Assembly: GCA_009996515.1 (NCBI GenBank)
Contig: JAACZV010000010.1
Coordinates: 1 to 64,000, forward strand
Length of the DNA stretch: 64,000 nt
DNA from: Comamonadaceae bacterium
Lineage (GTDB): Bacteria; Pseudomonadota; Gammaproteobacteria; Burkholderiales; Burkholderiaceae_C
Reading direction: 5' to 3'
Part shown: positions 51,334 through 59,476 of the stretch, in pieces
Position numbering within the stretch: the stretch's first letter is position 1
How the letters are laid out: each line of letters begins with the position of its first letter
Made by a program: the position numbers and the translations under genes
Notes under the pieces: generated by a model
Databases searched by the model: none
Told to the model about the DNA's origin: nothing
Seen by the model: the letters and a program-made list of their open reading frames with translations, nothing else

Positions 51334-52806
51334 ATGCAAGAAACCCCAGAGTCCGCAGCTTCGGCGCCCGTCGAGGCACCTGCGCCCGCCCGTTTCGACA
51401 CCCTGCCGCTGGACGCCAAGCTGCTCCGCGCGGTCGCCGATTCCGGCTACCTGACGATGACGCCCATCCAGGCCAAGGCGATCCCCATCGTGCTGCAGGG
51501 CCGCGACGTCATGGGTGCCGCGCAGACCGGCACAGGCAAGACGGCGGCGTTCTCCATCCCGCTGCTGCAGCGCATGCTCAAGCATGAGACCGCCAGCGTC
51601 TCGCCGGCCCGTCACCCGGTGCGCGCCCTGGTGCTGGCGCCCACCCGCGAGCTGGCCGACCAGGTGGCCGACAACGTCAAGAAGTACGCCAAGCACACCC
51701 AGCTGCGCTCGGCCGTGGTCTTCGGCGGTGTGGACATGAAGCCGCAGACGGCCCAGCTCAAGGCCGGCGTCGAGGTGTTGATCGCCACGCCGGGCCGGCT
51801 GCTGGACCACATCGAGGCCAAGAACTGCGTGCTCAACCAGGTCGAGTACGTCGTGCTGGACGAGGCCGACCGCATGCTGGACATCGGCTTCCTGCCGGAC
51901 CTGCAGCGCATCCTGAGCTATCTGCCCAAGGCGCGCCAGACGCTGCTGTTCTCGGCCACCTTCTCGCCCGAGATCAAGCGACTGGCCCAGAGCTATCTGC
52001 AAGACCCCATCCTGGTCGAGACGGCGCGGCCCAACCAGACCGCGTCCACCGTCGAACAGCGCTTCTACAGCGCGACGGACGACGACAAGCGCGCCATCAT
52101 TCGCCAGATCCTGCGCGAGCGCAGCATCCGCCAGGCCATCGTGTTCGGCAATTCCAAGCTGGGCGTGGCCCGCCTGGCGCGCGCCTTCGAGCGCGACGGC
52201 CTGCGCACCGCGGCCCTGCACGGCGACAAGTCGCAGGACGAGCGCCTGAAGTCGCTGGACGCCTTCAAGCGTGGCGAGATGGACGTGCTGGTGGCCACCG
52301 ACGTCGCGGCCCGCGGCCTGGACATCGCCGACCTGCCGGCCGTCTTCAACTACGACGTGCCCTTCAACGCCGAGGACTATGTCCACCGCATCGGCCGCAC
52401 CGGCCGCGCCGGCGCGTCGGGCCTGGCGGTCACGCTGGTCACCAAGGCGGATGCCCGCCTCGTCGCCGACATCGAGAAGCTGATCAAGCGCAAGATCGAC
52501 CTCGACGCCTTCGAGCTCGATGGCGGCGACCGCCCGCGCTTCGAGCGCCGTCGCCGCGAAGAGGGCGGCGAGCGCGACGAGGCGCCGCAGCGCCCCGCAC
52601 GCCCGGCCTACCGGCCGCCGGCGCCGGCGGCCGATCCCTTCTTCGACAAACCCTACGAGGCGAGCGCGCGCGACGATGCGCCGGCCTGGGAGAAGGCCAA
52701 GGCCGCGCCGACGGGTGTGGGCAAGGGCCTGTCCAACTACATCAAGCCCAAGCGCCAGGTCGCCGCGCTGTTCGGCGCCAAGAAGCCGGCGCCTGCCGAG
52801 ACCTAA
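51334..52806 (+). CDS. rhlE: DEAD-box RNA helicase, RhlE-type
   Basis: 490 residues. The Q-motif region (FDTLPLDAKLL...TMTPIQAKAIP) is followed by motif I AQTGTGKT (63-70), PTRELA (103-108), TPGR (152-155), DEAD (176-179), SAT (207-209), then in the second domain VATDVAARGLDI and HRIGRTGRAG. From about residue 400 the tail is Arg/Asp/Pro-rich and probably disordered, typical of RhlE. It remodels structured RNA in ribosome assembly or decay. Its stop overlaps by four bases, tail to tail, with the convergent methylase gene, so each 3' end lies inside the other coding region. Confidence 0.93.
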   Translation: MQETPESAASAPVEAPAPARFDTLPLDAKLLRAVADSGYLTMTPIQAKAIPIVLQGRDVMGAAQTGTGKTAAFSIPLLQRMLKHETASVSPARHPVRALVLAPTRELADQVADNVKKYAKHTQLRSAVVFGGVDMKPQTAQLKAGVEVLIATPGRLLDHIEAKNCVLNQVEYVVLDEADRMLDIGFLPDLQRILSYLPKARQTLLFSATFSPEIKRLAQSYLQDPILVETARPNQTASTVEQRFYSATDDDKRAIIRQILRERSIRQAIVFGNSKLGVARLARAFERDGLRTAALHGDKSQDERLKSLDAFKRGEMDVLVATDVAARGLDIADLPAVFNYDVPFNAEDYVHRIGRTGRAGASGLAVTLVTKADARLVADIEKLIKRKIDLDAFELDGGDRPRFERRRREEGGERDEAPQRPARPAYRPPAPAADPFFDKPYEASARDDAPAWEKAKAAPTGVGKGLSNYIKPKRQVAALFGAKKPAPAET

Positions 52807-53567
52807 GCCAGCAGTGCGAACACCGCGGGGATGCGGTCGGGCAGGGCGGCGCTGCCGCCGCGCTTCCAGTCCGCCACCGTCGCGGTGCGCGTCCAGCCGC
52901 CAGGCAACGTCAGGCCCACGCTGATGGAAAGCCGCGTCGTCGGCTTCAGCGCCGCCAGCAGTGCCTGGCGCAGCGCCTCGTTGCGGTAGGGCGTCTCGAT
53001 CAGCAACTGGGTCTGGCCGGCCCGGGCCGACAGGGCCTCCAGTTCGCGGATGCGCGCCGTGCGCCCGCTCGCGTCCACCGGCAGGTAGCCGACGAAGGCG
53101 AAGCTCTGGCCGTTCAGCCCGCTGGCGGCCAGCGCCAGCAGCAGCGAGCTGGGGCCGGACAGCGGCACGACCTCGATGCCGGCCTCGTGGGCCAGCGCGA
53201 CCAGCCGCGCCCCCGGGTCGGCCACCGCGGGCAGTCCGGCCTCGGAGATCAGCCCCAGGTCATGCCCGGCCAGGGCCGGCTCCAGCAGTGCGCGCCAGGC
53301 GGCGCCATCGTCGCCGGCCGGCTTGCCGCCCTTGGCCGGGCGGGGCAGTTCGGCGATCTGCACGGCCTGCAGCGGCTGGGCCAGCGGGGTCACGGCATCC
53401 ACGCGCTTGAGCAGCGCCCGCGTCGTCTTGGCGTTCTCCGCGGCCCAGTGGCCCAGCCGCGCCGCCTGCTCGATGACGCGCCGGGGCAGCACCTCGCGCA
53501 GGTCCAGCGAGTCGTCCACGCCGAAGTCCAGCGTGTTGGGCATCAGGATCAGGCGACCTCGGCTCAT
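52803..53567 (-). CDS. SAM-dependent methyltransferase, RsmI-like tetrapyrrole-methylase fold
   Basis: 254 residues. It starts MSRGRLILMPNTLDFG, with LGLISEAGLPAVADPGARLVALAHEAGI and VPLSGPSSLLLALAASGLNGQSFAFVGYLP in the centre; these are the SAM-site segments of the RsmI branch. RsmI itself methylates the ribose of C1402 in 16S rRNA, but this is the shorter RsmI-like paralogue found beside maf in betaproteobacteria, and its substrate is not established. It overlaps maf by four bases, so the two are co-translated. Confidence 0.85.
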   Translation of the reverse strand: MSRGRLILMPNTLDFGVDDSLDLREVLPRRVIEQAARLGHWAAENAKTTRALLKRVDAVTPLAQPLQAVQIAELPRPAKGGKPAGDDGAAWRALLEPALAGHDLGLISEAGLPAVADPGARLVALAHEAGIEVVPLSGPSSLLLALAASGLNGQSFAFVGYLPVDASGRTARIRELEALSARAGQTQLLIETPYRNEALRQALLAALKPTTRLSISVGLTLPGGWTRTATVADWKRGGSAALPDRIPAVFALLA

Positions 53568-54139
53568 GCCAGCGGCTCCAGTCCGGCGCGACGCAGCAGC
53601 GTGCAGGTGCGGATCAGCGGCAGGCCCACCAAGGCCGTCGGGTCGTCGGACTCCACCGCCTCCAGCAGCGCGATGCCCAGGCTCTCGACCTTGGCGCTGC
53701 CGGCGCAGTCATAGGGCTGGTCGGCGCGCAGATAGGCCTCGATGGCCGCCTCGCCCAGCTCGCGAAAACGCACGCGCACCTCGGCGCGCTCGATGGCGGC
53801 CAGGCCCGGGGCGACGATGGCGACGGCGGTCTGGAACACCACCTCCCGGCCGCTCATGCGGCGCAGCTGTGCGACGGCCGCCTCGTGCGTGCCCGGCTTG
53901 CCCAGCGCCTCGCCACCCAGGTCGGCGACCTGGTCGGAGCCGATGACGATGGCGTCCGGCCGTAGCGCGGCCACGGCCCTGGCCTTGGCCAGGGCCAGCC
54001 GCTCGGCCAGCGCCGCGGGCGTCTCGCCGGGCAGGGCGGTTTCGTCCACCGCGGGCGCGATGGCCTCGAAGGGCAGGCGCAGCCGGGTCAGCAATTCGCG
54101 CCGGTAGCGCGAGGTGGAGGCGAGGATCAGGGCGGGCAT
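53564..54139 (-). CDS. Maf-like nucleotide pyrophosphatase, YceF type
   Basis: 191 residues. Starts with ILASTSRYRRELLTRL (the Maf S-R-R-E-L-L motif), then VDETALPGETPAALAERLALAKA, VIGSDQVADLGGEALGKPG and YDCAGSAKVESLGIALLE. These residues fit the YceF subgroup, which hydrolyses m7GTP and related modified nucleotides to clear them from the pool, better than the dTTP/UTP type. Divergent from yceD with 32 bases between starts, and upstream of the RsmI-like gene in one operon. Confidence 0.92.
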   Translation of the reverse strand: MPALILASTSRYRRELLTRLRLPFEAIAPAVDETALPGETPAALAERLALAKARAVAALRPDAIVIGSDQVADLGGEALGKPGTHEAAVAQLRRMSGREVVFQTAVAIVAPGLAAIERAEVRVRFRELGEAAIEAYLRADQPYDCAGSAKVESLGIALLEAVESDDPTALVGLPLIRTCTLLRRAGLEPLA

Positions 54140-54158
54140 CGAATCATTCTCCCCCGCC

Positions 54159-54164
54159 TAAACT
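54159..54164 (+). promoter_or_regulatory. -10-like box TAAACT before yceD
   Basis: TAAACT ends seven bases before the ATG at 54172 in the 32-base maf-yceD gap. Candidate leaderless promoter; no ribosome site precedes the start. Confidence 0.35.
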
Positions 54165-54171
54165 CCGTCCC

Positions 54172-54732
54172 ATGAAATCGCGTGTCTTTGTTCCCGAGAA
54201 GCTCGACGTGGCGGCCCTGGCCCACGACGCCGCCAGCCTGGCCGGCGAATGGCCGGCGGTGTCGCTGTCGCGCCTGGCCGATTCGGCCGCGCCCGAGGCT
54301 CCTGCCAGCGGCTGGCCCGCGCTGCGCTGGAGCCTGGCCGGCGAGCTTCGCCAGCCCAGCCCCGCCCATCACGGCGCCAAGCCCCAGACCTGGCTGCACC
54401 TGACCGCCTCGGGCCAGGTCGCGCTGACCTGCCAGCGCTGCCTGAAGCCGGTGGTCGAGGACATGGCCATCGACCGCTGGATACGCTTCGTCGATACCGA
54501 GGCCGAGGCTGCGGCGCTGGACGTCGACAGCGATGACGATGTGCTGGCCCTGCCGCGCCACCTGGACGCCCGCGAGCTGATCGAGGACGAGATGCTGCTG
54601 GCCCTGCCGCTGGTGCCGCGTCACGAGGTCTGCCCCGAGCCACTGACCCATGCCGACGTTGAGGAGGTGGAGGTCGAGGAGCGCCCCAACCCCTTTGCCA
54701 AGCTGGCGGCGCTCAAGCGCAGCAAGGATTGA
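54172..54732 (+). CDS. yceD: DUF177 protein YceD (23S rRNA accumulation protein)
   Basis: 186 residues. The C-x2-C signature is in VALTCQRCLKPVVEDM (about 83-98), with an acidic C-terminal half (DARELIEDEMLLALPLVP, about 125-142) ending PNPFAKLAALK. This protein is nearly always encoded directly before rpmF and is needed for normal 23S rRNA levels. The start is the ATG at 54172. RpmF has its own promoter 46 bases after the yceD stop, so the two are only partly co-expressed. Confidence 0.93.
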   Translation: MKSRVFVPEKLDVAALAHDAASLAGEWPAVSLSRLADSAAPEAPASGWPALRWSLAGELRQPSPAHHGAKPQTWLHLTASGQVALTCQRCLKPVVEDMAIDRWIRFVDTEAEAAALDVDSDDDVLALPRHLDARELIEDEMLLALPLVPRHEVCPEPLTHADVEEVEVEERPNPFAKLAALKRSKD

Positions 54733-54777
54733 TGCCATGGCCCGCCATGCCGTTCCGCCTCTGTTGAACGGGCCGGC

Positions 54778-54806
54778 TTGGCGGATGGCAGATCCGGTGC
54801 TACACT
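54778..54806 (+). promoter_or_regulatory. Sigma-70 promoter of rpmF
   Basis: TTGGCG (54778-54783) and TACACT (54801-54806) are exactly 17 bases apart, the best-formed promoter in the window. Transcription should start near 54813, leaving a leader of about 93 bases before rpmF. Confidence 0.75.
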
Positions 54807-54815
54807 CATGGGCTT

Positions 54816-54892
54816 TTCTGCGGCCTGGAGTTCGAGCCTTGATCTCACTCCCCGGGGTCGCAACCGCAAACCCCGCACACTGTTCCGCAGAA
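54816..54892 (+). promoter_or_regulatory. Structured rpmF leader, possible autoregulatory element
   Basis: TTCTGCGG at 54816-54823 pairs perfectly with CCGCAGAA at 54885-54892, closing a 61-base interior. Inside, CGGGGT (54853-54858) pairs with ACCCCG (54870-54875). The closing stem ends four bases before the GGAGA ribosome site of rpmF, so folding could affect translation. Ribosomal-protein leaders commonly act this way; no known motif name was recognised. Confidence 0.45.
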
Positions 54893-54905
54893 TTCGGAGA
54901 ATCAC

Positions 54906-55091
54906 ATGGCCGTTCAGCAAAACAAGAAGTCGCCGTCCAAGCGCGGCATGCACCGTTCCCACAATGCCCTGGTGACCCCGGGCACGGCCATCGAGCCGAC
55001 GACGGGCGAGGTGCACCTGCGTCACCACATCAGCCCCAACGGTTTCTACCGTGGCCGCAAGGTGCTGAAGAGCAAGGCCGACGCGGCCTGA
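54906..55091 (+). CDS. rpmF: 50S ribosomal protein L32
   Basis: 61 residues. [20 protein letters not shown] is the invariant L32 start, followed by [21 protein letters not shown]. The four cysteines of zinc-binding L32 proteins are absent, so this is the zinc-free form. The ribosome site GGAGA lies seven bases before the ATG. Expected between yceD and plsX. Confidence 0.97.
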   Translation: MAVQQNKKSPSKRGMHRSHNALVTPGTAIEPTTGEVHLRHHISPNGFYRGRKVLKSKADAA

Positions 55092-55141
55092 TGGTGCGCG
55101 GTGCCGCCTGGCGCGGTGCCGAGCCATCGATGAATCTGCCG

Positions 55142-55171
55142 ACCCGGCCTGCGTACCGCGCAGCGCCGGGT
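55142..55171 (+). terminator. Attenuator-like hairpin between rpmF and plsX
   Basis: A 12-bp GC-rich stem with one bulge (ACCCGGC-CTGCG at 55142-55153 pairing with 55159-55171), followed by TTGGTCTTTG. The T-tract is interrupted, so termination would be partial. This would reduce plsX-fab expression relative to rpmF. Confidence 0.5.
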
Positions 55172-55202
55172 TTGGTCTTTGTGGCTCACCAAAACCACTG
55201 CA

Positions 55203-56303
55203 ATGACCGCCCCTTTGCCTGAATCGCTAGAACCGATCCGGTTGGCCGTCGACTGCATGGGCGGCGACCATGGCCCCTCGGTCACGCTGCCGGCCTGCCG
55301 TGCCTTCCTCGACAGGCATCCCGCGGCCGAGCTCATCCTCGTGGGCCGGCCCGAGGCGCTGACGGCCGCGGCCGCCTGGCCGCGCTGCCGCATCGTCGCG
55401 GCCAGCGAGGTCGTCACGATGGACGACCCGGTCGAGGTCGCGCTGCGTCGCAAGCGCGACTCGTCCATGCGCGTCGCCCTGCAGCAGCTCAAGGCCGATC
55501 GCGACGGCAATCCGCCGCCGGCCCATGCCTGCGTGTCGGCCGGCAACACCGGCGCGCTGATGGCCGTGGCGCGCTATCTGCTGAAGACGCTGGACGGCAT
55601 AGACCGGCCCGCCATCGCCACCGTCATGCCCAATCAGCGCGGCCGCTTCACGACCGTGCTGGACCTGGGCGCCAACGTCGACTGCACGGCCGAACACCTG
55701 CTGCAGTTCGCCGTCATGGGCAGCGCGCTGGTCTCCGCCGTAGAAGGCATCGCCGAGCCCAGCGTGGGCCTGCTCAACATCGGCGAGGAGGTCATCAAGG
55801 GCAGCGAGACCATCAAGGAGGCCGGCGAGCTGCTGCGCGCGGCGGGCAGCGCCGGCCGGTTGAACTTCTTCGGCAATGTCGAGGGCAACGACATCTACAA
55901 GGGCACGACGGACATCGTCGTCTGCGATGGCTTCGTCGGCAACGTCATGCTCAAGACCTCCGAGGGCCTGGCCACCATGATCGGCGCTTTCATCAAGGAG
56001 GAGTTCGGCCGCAACCTGCTGACCAAGGCGGCGGCCGTGATCGCGCTGCCCGTCTTGAAGGCCTTCAAACACCGCGTGGACCACCGCCGCTTCAACGGCG
56101 CCGCGCTGCTGGGCCTGCGCGGCCTGGTGTTCAAAAGCCATGGCTCGGCCGATGCCTTCGCCTTCGAGCAGGCCCTGGCCCGCGCTTATGATGCCGCCCG
56201 CAACCGGCTGCTGGACCGGGTCCACGACCGCATCGTCGCCACGCTGCAGGCGCGGGCGGGTGGTGCCGGAGACAACGCGACAAGCGTCGCGCAGGCTGCG
56301 TGA
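55203..56303 (+). CDS. plsX: Phosphate acyltransferase PlsX
   Basis: 366 residues. It begins [20 protein letters not shown], with [13 protein letters not shown] (about 107-119), [37 protein letters not shown] and [15 protein letters not shown]. It makes acyl-phosphate from acyl-ACP for phospholipid synthesis, peripheral to the membrane. I placed the start at 55203 (MTAPLPES); the in-frame extension of eight codons is not supported. The C-terminus (about 345-366) is longer and Ala-rich. Confidence 0.96.
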   Translation: MTAPLPESLEPIRLAVDCMGGDHGPSVTLPACRAFLDRHPAAELILVGRPEALTAAAAWPRCRIVAASEVVTMDDPVEVALRRKRDSSMRVALQQLKADRDGNPPPAHACVSAGNTGALMAVARYLLKTLDGIDRPAIATVMPNQRGRFTTVLDLGANVDCTAEHLLQFAVMGSALVSAVEGIAEPSVGLLNIGEEVIKGSETIKEAGELLRAAGSAGRLNFFGNVEGNDIYKGTTDIVVCDGFVGNVMLKTSEGLATMIGAFIKEEFGRNLLTKAAAVIALPVLKAFKHRVDHRRFNGAALLGLRGLVFKSHGSADAFAFEQALARAYDAARNRLLDRVHDRIVATLQARAGGAGDNATSVAQAA

Positions 56304-56358
56304 GCGCCGCGTCGCCCGAGGGCGAGCGCGCCGCATTGCGTAGCACGGAGGCTACTGA

Positions 56359-57357
56359 TTGATCCCCACTGGAATTTCCACCCCCCGCTATTCCCGCATC
56401 CTGGGCACCGGCAGCTTCCTGCCCGCTGACCGGCTGACCAACCAGGACCTGGCCGATCGCCTCGCGGCCGATGGCATCGAGACCTCGGACGACTGGATCG
56501 TCGAGCGCACCGGCATCCGCGCGCGCCACTTCGCCGCGCCCGACCAGGCCTCCAGCGACCTGGCCTTCCCGGCCGCGCAGGCGGCACTCGAGGCCGCCGG
56601 CATCGTCGCCGAGGAGCTGGATCTCATCATCGTCGCGACGTCCACGCCCGACATGGTGTTCCCGTCCACCGCCTGCCTGCTGCAGAGAAAGCTGGGCGTG
56701 CATGGCTGCGCCGCCTTCGACGTGCAGGCCGTCTGCTCGGGCTTCGTCTACGCGCTCAGCGTGGCCGACGCCATGATCAAGAGCGGTGCGGCCAACAAGG
56801 CGCTGGTGGTCGGCGCCGAGGTGTTCTCGCGCATCCTGGACTTCAAGGACCGCACCACCTGCGTGCTGTTCGGCGACGGCGCCGGCGCCGTCGTGCTGGG
56901 CGCCAGCAGCGAGCCGGGCATCCTGGCTACGGAGCTGCACGCCGACTCGCGCCATGTGGACATCCTCTGCACGCCCGGCACCGTCGCCGGCGGCCAGGTG
57001 CTGGGCAGCCCCTTGCTGAGGATGGACGGTCAGGCCGTCTTCAAGCTCGCCGTGGGCGTGCTGGAGAAGGTGGCGCGCTCGGTGCTGGACAAGGCCGGCC
57101 TCACGGACGCCGATGTCGACTGGCTGATCCCGCACCAGGCCAACATCCGCATCATGCAGGGCACGGCCAAGAAGCTGAAGATGGACCTCAACAAGCTCAT
57201 CGTCACCGTCGACGAGCATGGCAACACCTCGGCGGCCTCCGTGCCGCTGGCGCTGGACGTCGCCGTGCGCAGCGGCCGCGTCCAGCGCGGCGACACCCTC
57301 ATGCTGGAAGGCGTGGGCGGCGGCTTCACCTGGGGCGCGGCGCTGCTGAAGTACTGA
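56359..57357 (+). CDS. fabH: 3-oxoacyl-ACP synthase III (KAS III)
   Basis: 332 residues. Catalytic triad C126 ([12 protein letters not shown]), H259 (IPHQANIRI) and N289 (HGNTSAAS), with the C-terminal [15 protein letters not shown]. It condenses acetyl-CoA with malonyl-ACP to begin fatty-acid synthesis. The start codon is TTG at 56359: GGAG lies eight bases upstream, [19 protein letters not shown] fits the family, and no ATG or GTG is available. A rare start codon could keep FabH level low. Confidence 0.95.
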   Translation: MIPTGISTPRYSRILGTGSFLPADRLTNQDLADRLAADGIETSDDWIVERTGIRARHFAAPDQASSDLAFPAAQAALEAAGIVAEELDLIIVATSTPDMVFPSTACLLQRKLGVHGCAAFDVQAVCSGFVYALSVADAMIKSGAANKALVVGAEVFSRILDFKDRTTCVLFGDGAGAVVLGASSEPGILATELHADSRHVDILCTPGTVAGGQVLGSPLLRMDGQAVFKLAVGVLEKVARSVLDKAGLTDADVDWLIPHQANIRIMQGTAKKLKMDLNKLIVTVDEHGNTSAASVPLALDVAVRSGRVQRGDTLMLEGVGGGFTWGAALLKY

Positions 57358-57372
57358 CCGGCCGCGCGCCAC

Positions 57373-57394
57373 CGCGCCGGATCTTCCCGGCGCG
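57373..57394 (+). other. GC-rich hairpin between fabH and fabD
   Basis: CGCGCCGG (57373-57380) and CCGGCGCG (57387-57394) form an 8-bp perfect stem with a six-base loop. Only ACTGATTT follows, so it is not a classical terminator; RNA processing or stabilisation of the fabH 3' end is more likely. Confidence 0.5.
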
Positions 57395-57414
57395 ACTGAT
57401 TTGGAACTGAACCT

Positions 57415-58359
57415 ATGACTGCACCTTTCGCCGTTGTCTTTCCCGGCCAGGGCTCGCAGGCCGTCGGCATGCTCGACGCCTGGGGCGACCATCCGGAAGT
57501 CCGCCGCACGCTGGAGGAGGCCTCGGCCGCCCTGAGCGAGGACATTGCCGCGCTGATCCACGCCGGCCCCAAGGACCAGCTGGACCTGACCACCAACACG
57601 CAGCCCGTCATGCTGACGGCCGGCATCGCCTGCTGGCGCGCCTTCGTCGCCGAGACCGGCGCGGTGCCCGTGGCGGCGGCCGGACATTCGCTGGGCGAGT
57701 ACACGGCGCTGGTCGCCGCGGGCAGCCTGAGCCTGGCCGATGCGCTGCCGCTGGTGCGCTTCCGTGCCCAGGCCATGCAGGAAGCCGTGCCGGTGGGCGC
57801 CGGTGCGATGTACGCCATCCTGGGCCTGGACGGTGACGCCGTGCGCGCCGGCTGCGCCCAGGCCGCGGCCGAGACGGGCGAGGCCATCGAGGCCGTCAAC
57901 TTCAACGACCCCAAGCAGACGGTCATCGCCGGCAGCAAGGCTGGCGCCGAGAAGGCCGCCGAGATCCTGAAGGCCGCGGGCGCCAAGCGCGCGCTGCCGC
58001 TGCCGGTGTCCGCACCCTTCCACTCCAGCCTGATGAAGCCGGCCGCCGAGCGCCTGAAGGACAAGCTCGCCAGCGTGCAGTTCCAGGCCGCCGCCTTCCC
58101 GGTCGTCAACAACATCGACGTCGCCGTGACGAGCGACGCCGACGCGCTGCGCGATGCGCTGTACCGCCAGGCCTTCGGCCCGGTGCGCTGGGTGGAGGTG
58201 GTGCAGGCCCTCAAGGCCCGCGGCGTGGGCCACCTCATTGAAGCCGGCCCCGGCAAGGTGCTGACCGGAATGGCCAAGCGCATCGATGCCGAACTGCAGG
58301 CCGCCTGCGTCTTTGACCCCGCCTCGCTCGCCGAGGCCCGCGCCCTGCTCGGAGGCTGA
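57415..58359 (+). CDS. fabD: Malonyl-CoA:ACP transacylase
   Basis: 314 residues. FPGQGSQAVGM (9-19), catalytic Ser92 in AAGHSLGEYTAL (88-99), the conserved Gln and Arg segments TNTQPVM and VRFRAQAMQ, and the catalytic His in VSAPFHSSLM (about 197-206). It loads malonate onto ACP. The C-terminal GHLIEAGPGKVLTGM is typical. The start is the ATG at 57415; fabG follows four bases after the stop. Confidence 0.96.
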   Translation: MTAPFAVVFPGQGSQAVGMLDAWGDHPEVRRTLEEASAALSEDIAALIHAGPKDQLDLTTNTQPVMLTAGIACWRAFVAETGAVPVAAAGHSLGEYTALVAAGSLSLADALPLVRFRAQAMQEAVPVGAGAMYAILGLDGDAVRAGCAQAAAETGEAIEAVNFNDPKQTVIAGSKAGAEKAAEILKAAGAKRALPLPVSAPFHSSLMKPAAERLKDKLASVQFQAAAFPVVNNIDVAVTSDADALRDALYRQAFGPVRWVEVVQALKARGVGHLIEAGPGKVLTGMAKRIDAELQAACVFDPASLAEARALLGG

Positions 58360-58363
58360 ACCC

Positions 58364-59107
58364 ATGACTGAATCCGCATCCAAGGGCGTCGCCCTCGTCA
58401 CCGGCGCCAGCCGCGGCATCGGCCGCGCCATCGCGCTGGCCCTGGCCAGCGAAGGCTGGCGCGTCATCGGTACGGCCACCACCGAGTCCGGCGCTGCCGC
58501 CATCACCGAGGCCCTGGCCGCTCACGGTGGCCGTGGCATTGCGCTGAACGTGACCGACGCCGTCGCGAGCCAGGCCGCCATCGACGACATCGTCGCCAAG
58601 GACGGCGGCCTGCACGTGCTCGTCAACAACGCCGGCATCACCCGTGACGGCCTGTCCATGCGCATGAAGGACGAGGACTGGGACGCGGTGCTGGACACCA
58701 ACCTCAAGGCGGTGTTCCGCCTCGCCCGCGCGGCTACCAAGCCGATGATGAAGCAGCGCGCCGGCCGCATCATCAACATCACCTCGGTCGTCGGCGCCTC
58801 CGGCAATGCCGGCCAGGCCAACTACGCCGCCGCCAAGGCCGGCGTGGCCGGCCTGACCCGCTCGCTGGCCCGCGAGCTGGGCAGCCGCGGCATCACGGTC
58901 AACTGCATCGCGCCCGGCTTCATCGCCACCGACATGACCGAGGTGCTGCCCGAGGCCCAGAAGGCTGCGCTGCTGGCGCAGATCCCGCTGGGCCGCCTGG
59001 GCGCGCCGGAGGAGATTGCCGCGGCGGTGGCCTTCCTGGCCTCGCCGGGCGCTGCCTACATCACCGGCACCGAGCTGCACGTCAACGGCGGCATGTACAT
59101 GGCCTGA
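58364..59107 (+). CDS. fabG: 3-oxoacyl-ACP reductase
   Basis: 247 residues, a classical short-chain dehydrogenase. NADPH-binding TGASRGIG (13-20), NNAG (88-91), catalytic S141, Y154 and K158 (S-x12-Y-x3-K in SVVGASGNAGQANYAAAK), and the C-terminal ITGTELHVNGGMYM. It reduces 3-oxoacyl-ACP. The start is the ATG giving MTESASKG, four bases after fabD; the frame continues upstream inside fabD only by chance. Confidence 0.96.
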   Translation: MTESASKGVALVTGASRGIGRAIALALASEGWRVIGTATTESGAAAITEALAAHGGRGIALNVTDAVASQAAIDDIVAKDGGLHVLVNNAGITRDGLSMRMKDEDWDAVLDTNLKAVFRLARAATKPMMKQRAGRIINITSVVGASGNAGQANYAAAKAGVAGLTRSLARELGSRGITVNCIAPGFIATDMTEVLPEAQKAALLAQIPLGRLGAPEEIAAAVAFLASPGAAYITGTELHVNGGMYMA

Positions 59108-59151
59108 TCCGGGCCGGGCGCCTCGATTTAGGGGTGCCCATCTAGAGCCCG

Positions 59152-59157
59152 TAGAAT
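59152..59157 (+). promoter_or_regulatory. -10-like box TAGAAT of an acpP promoter
   Basis: TAGAAT lies 37 bases before the acpP start in the 87-base fabG-acpP gap. Separate strong transcription of acpP is usual. A -35 is not obvious. The following leader carries a strong GGAGG ribosome site. Confidence 0.45.
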
Positions 59158-59194
59158 GGCGGGCTGTTTTCAGCAAACCCCTCCTGGAGGAGTC

Positions 59195-59434
59195 ATGAGC
59201 GATATCGAAGCACGAGTCAAGAAAATCATCGCCGAGCAACTCGGCGTGGCGGAAGCCGACGTTACGAACGAGAAGGCTTTCGTTGCCGACCTGGGCGCCG
59301 ATTCTCTGGACACCGTGGAACTGGTGATGGCCCTCGAAGACGAGTTCGGCATCGAGATCCCCGACGAAGAGGCCGAGAAGATCACCACCGTGCAGCTGGC
59401 GATCGACTACGCCGTCAAGCACCAGAAGGCCTGA
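59195..59434 (+). CDS. acpP: Acyl carrier protein
   Basis: 79 residues, very acidic. The phosphopantetheine attachment serine is S37 in [11 protein letters not shown], and [18 protein letters not shown] is fully conserved. It carries the growing acyl chain. The strong ribosome site (TGGAGGAG at 59185-59192) fits an abundant protein. A 6-bp stem (AAGGCC / GGCCTT) with the stop codon in its loop lies at 59426-59440 and may slow read-through into fabF. Confidence 0.98.
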   Translation: MSDIEARVKKIIAEQLGVAEADVTNEKAFVADLGADSLDTVELVMALEDEFGIEIPDEEAEKITTVQLAIDYAVKHQKA

Positions 59435-59476
59435 GGCCTTTCCTCTCTCGCAACTCTGATCCCTGATCCGCACTGC

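Noticed and set aside
50239-52386. Minus-strand frame opposite the WecA-type gene and rhlE
   Set aside because: Translation has no domain features and both plus-strand genes are certain.
56131-58506. Long minus-strand frame opposite fabH and fabD
   Set aside because: Antisense shadow of well-identified genes, with no ribosome site, recognisable motifs or membrane pattern.
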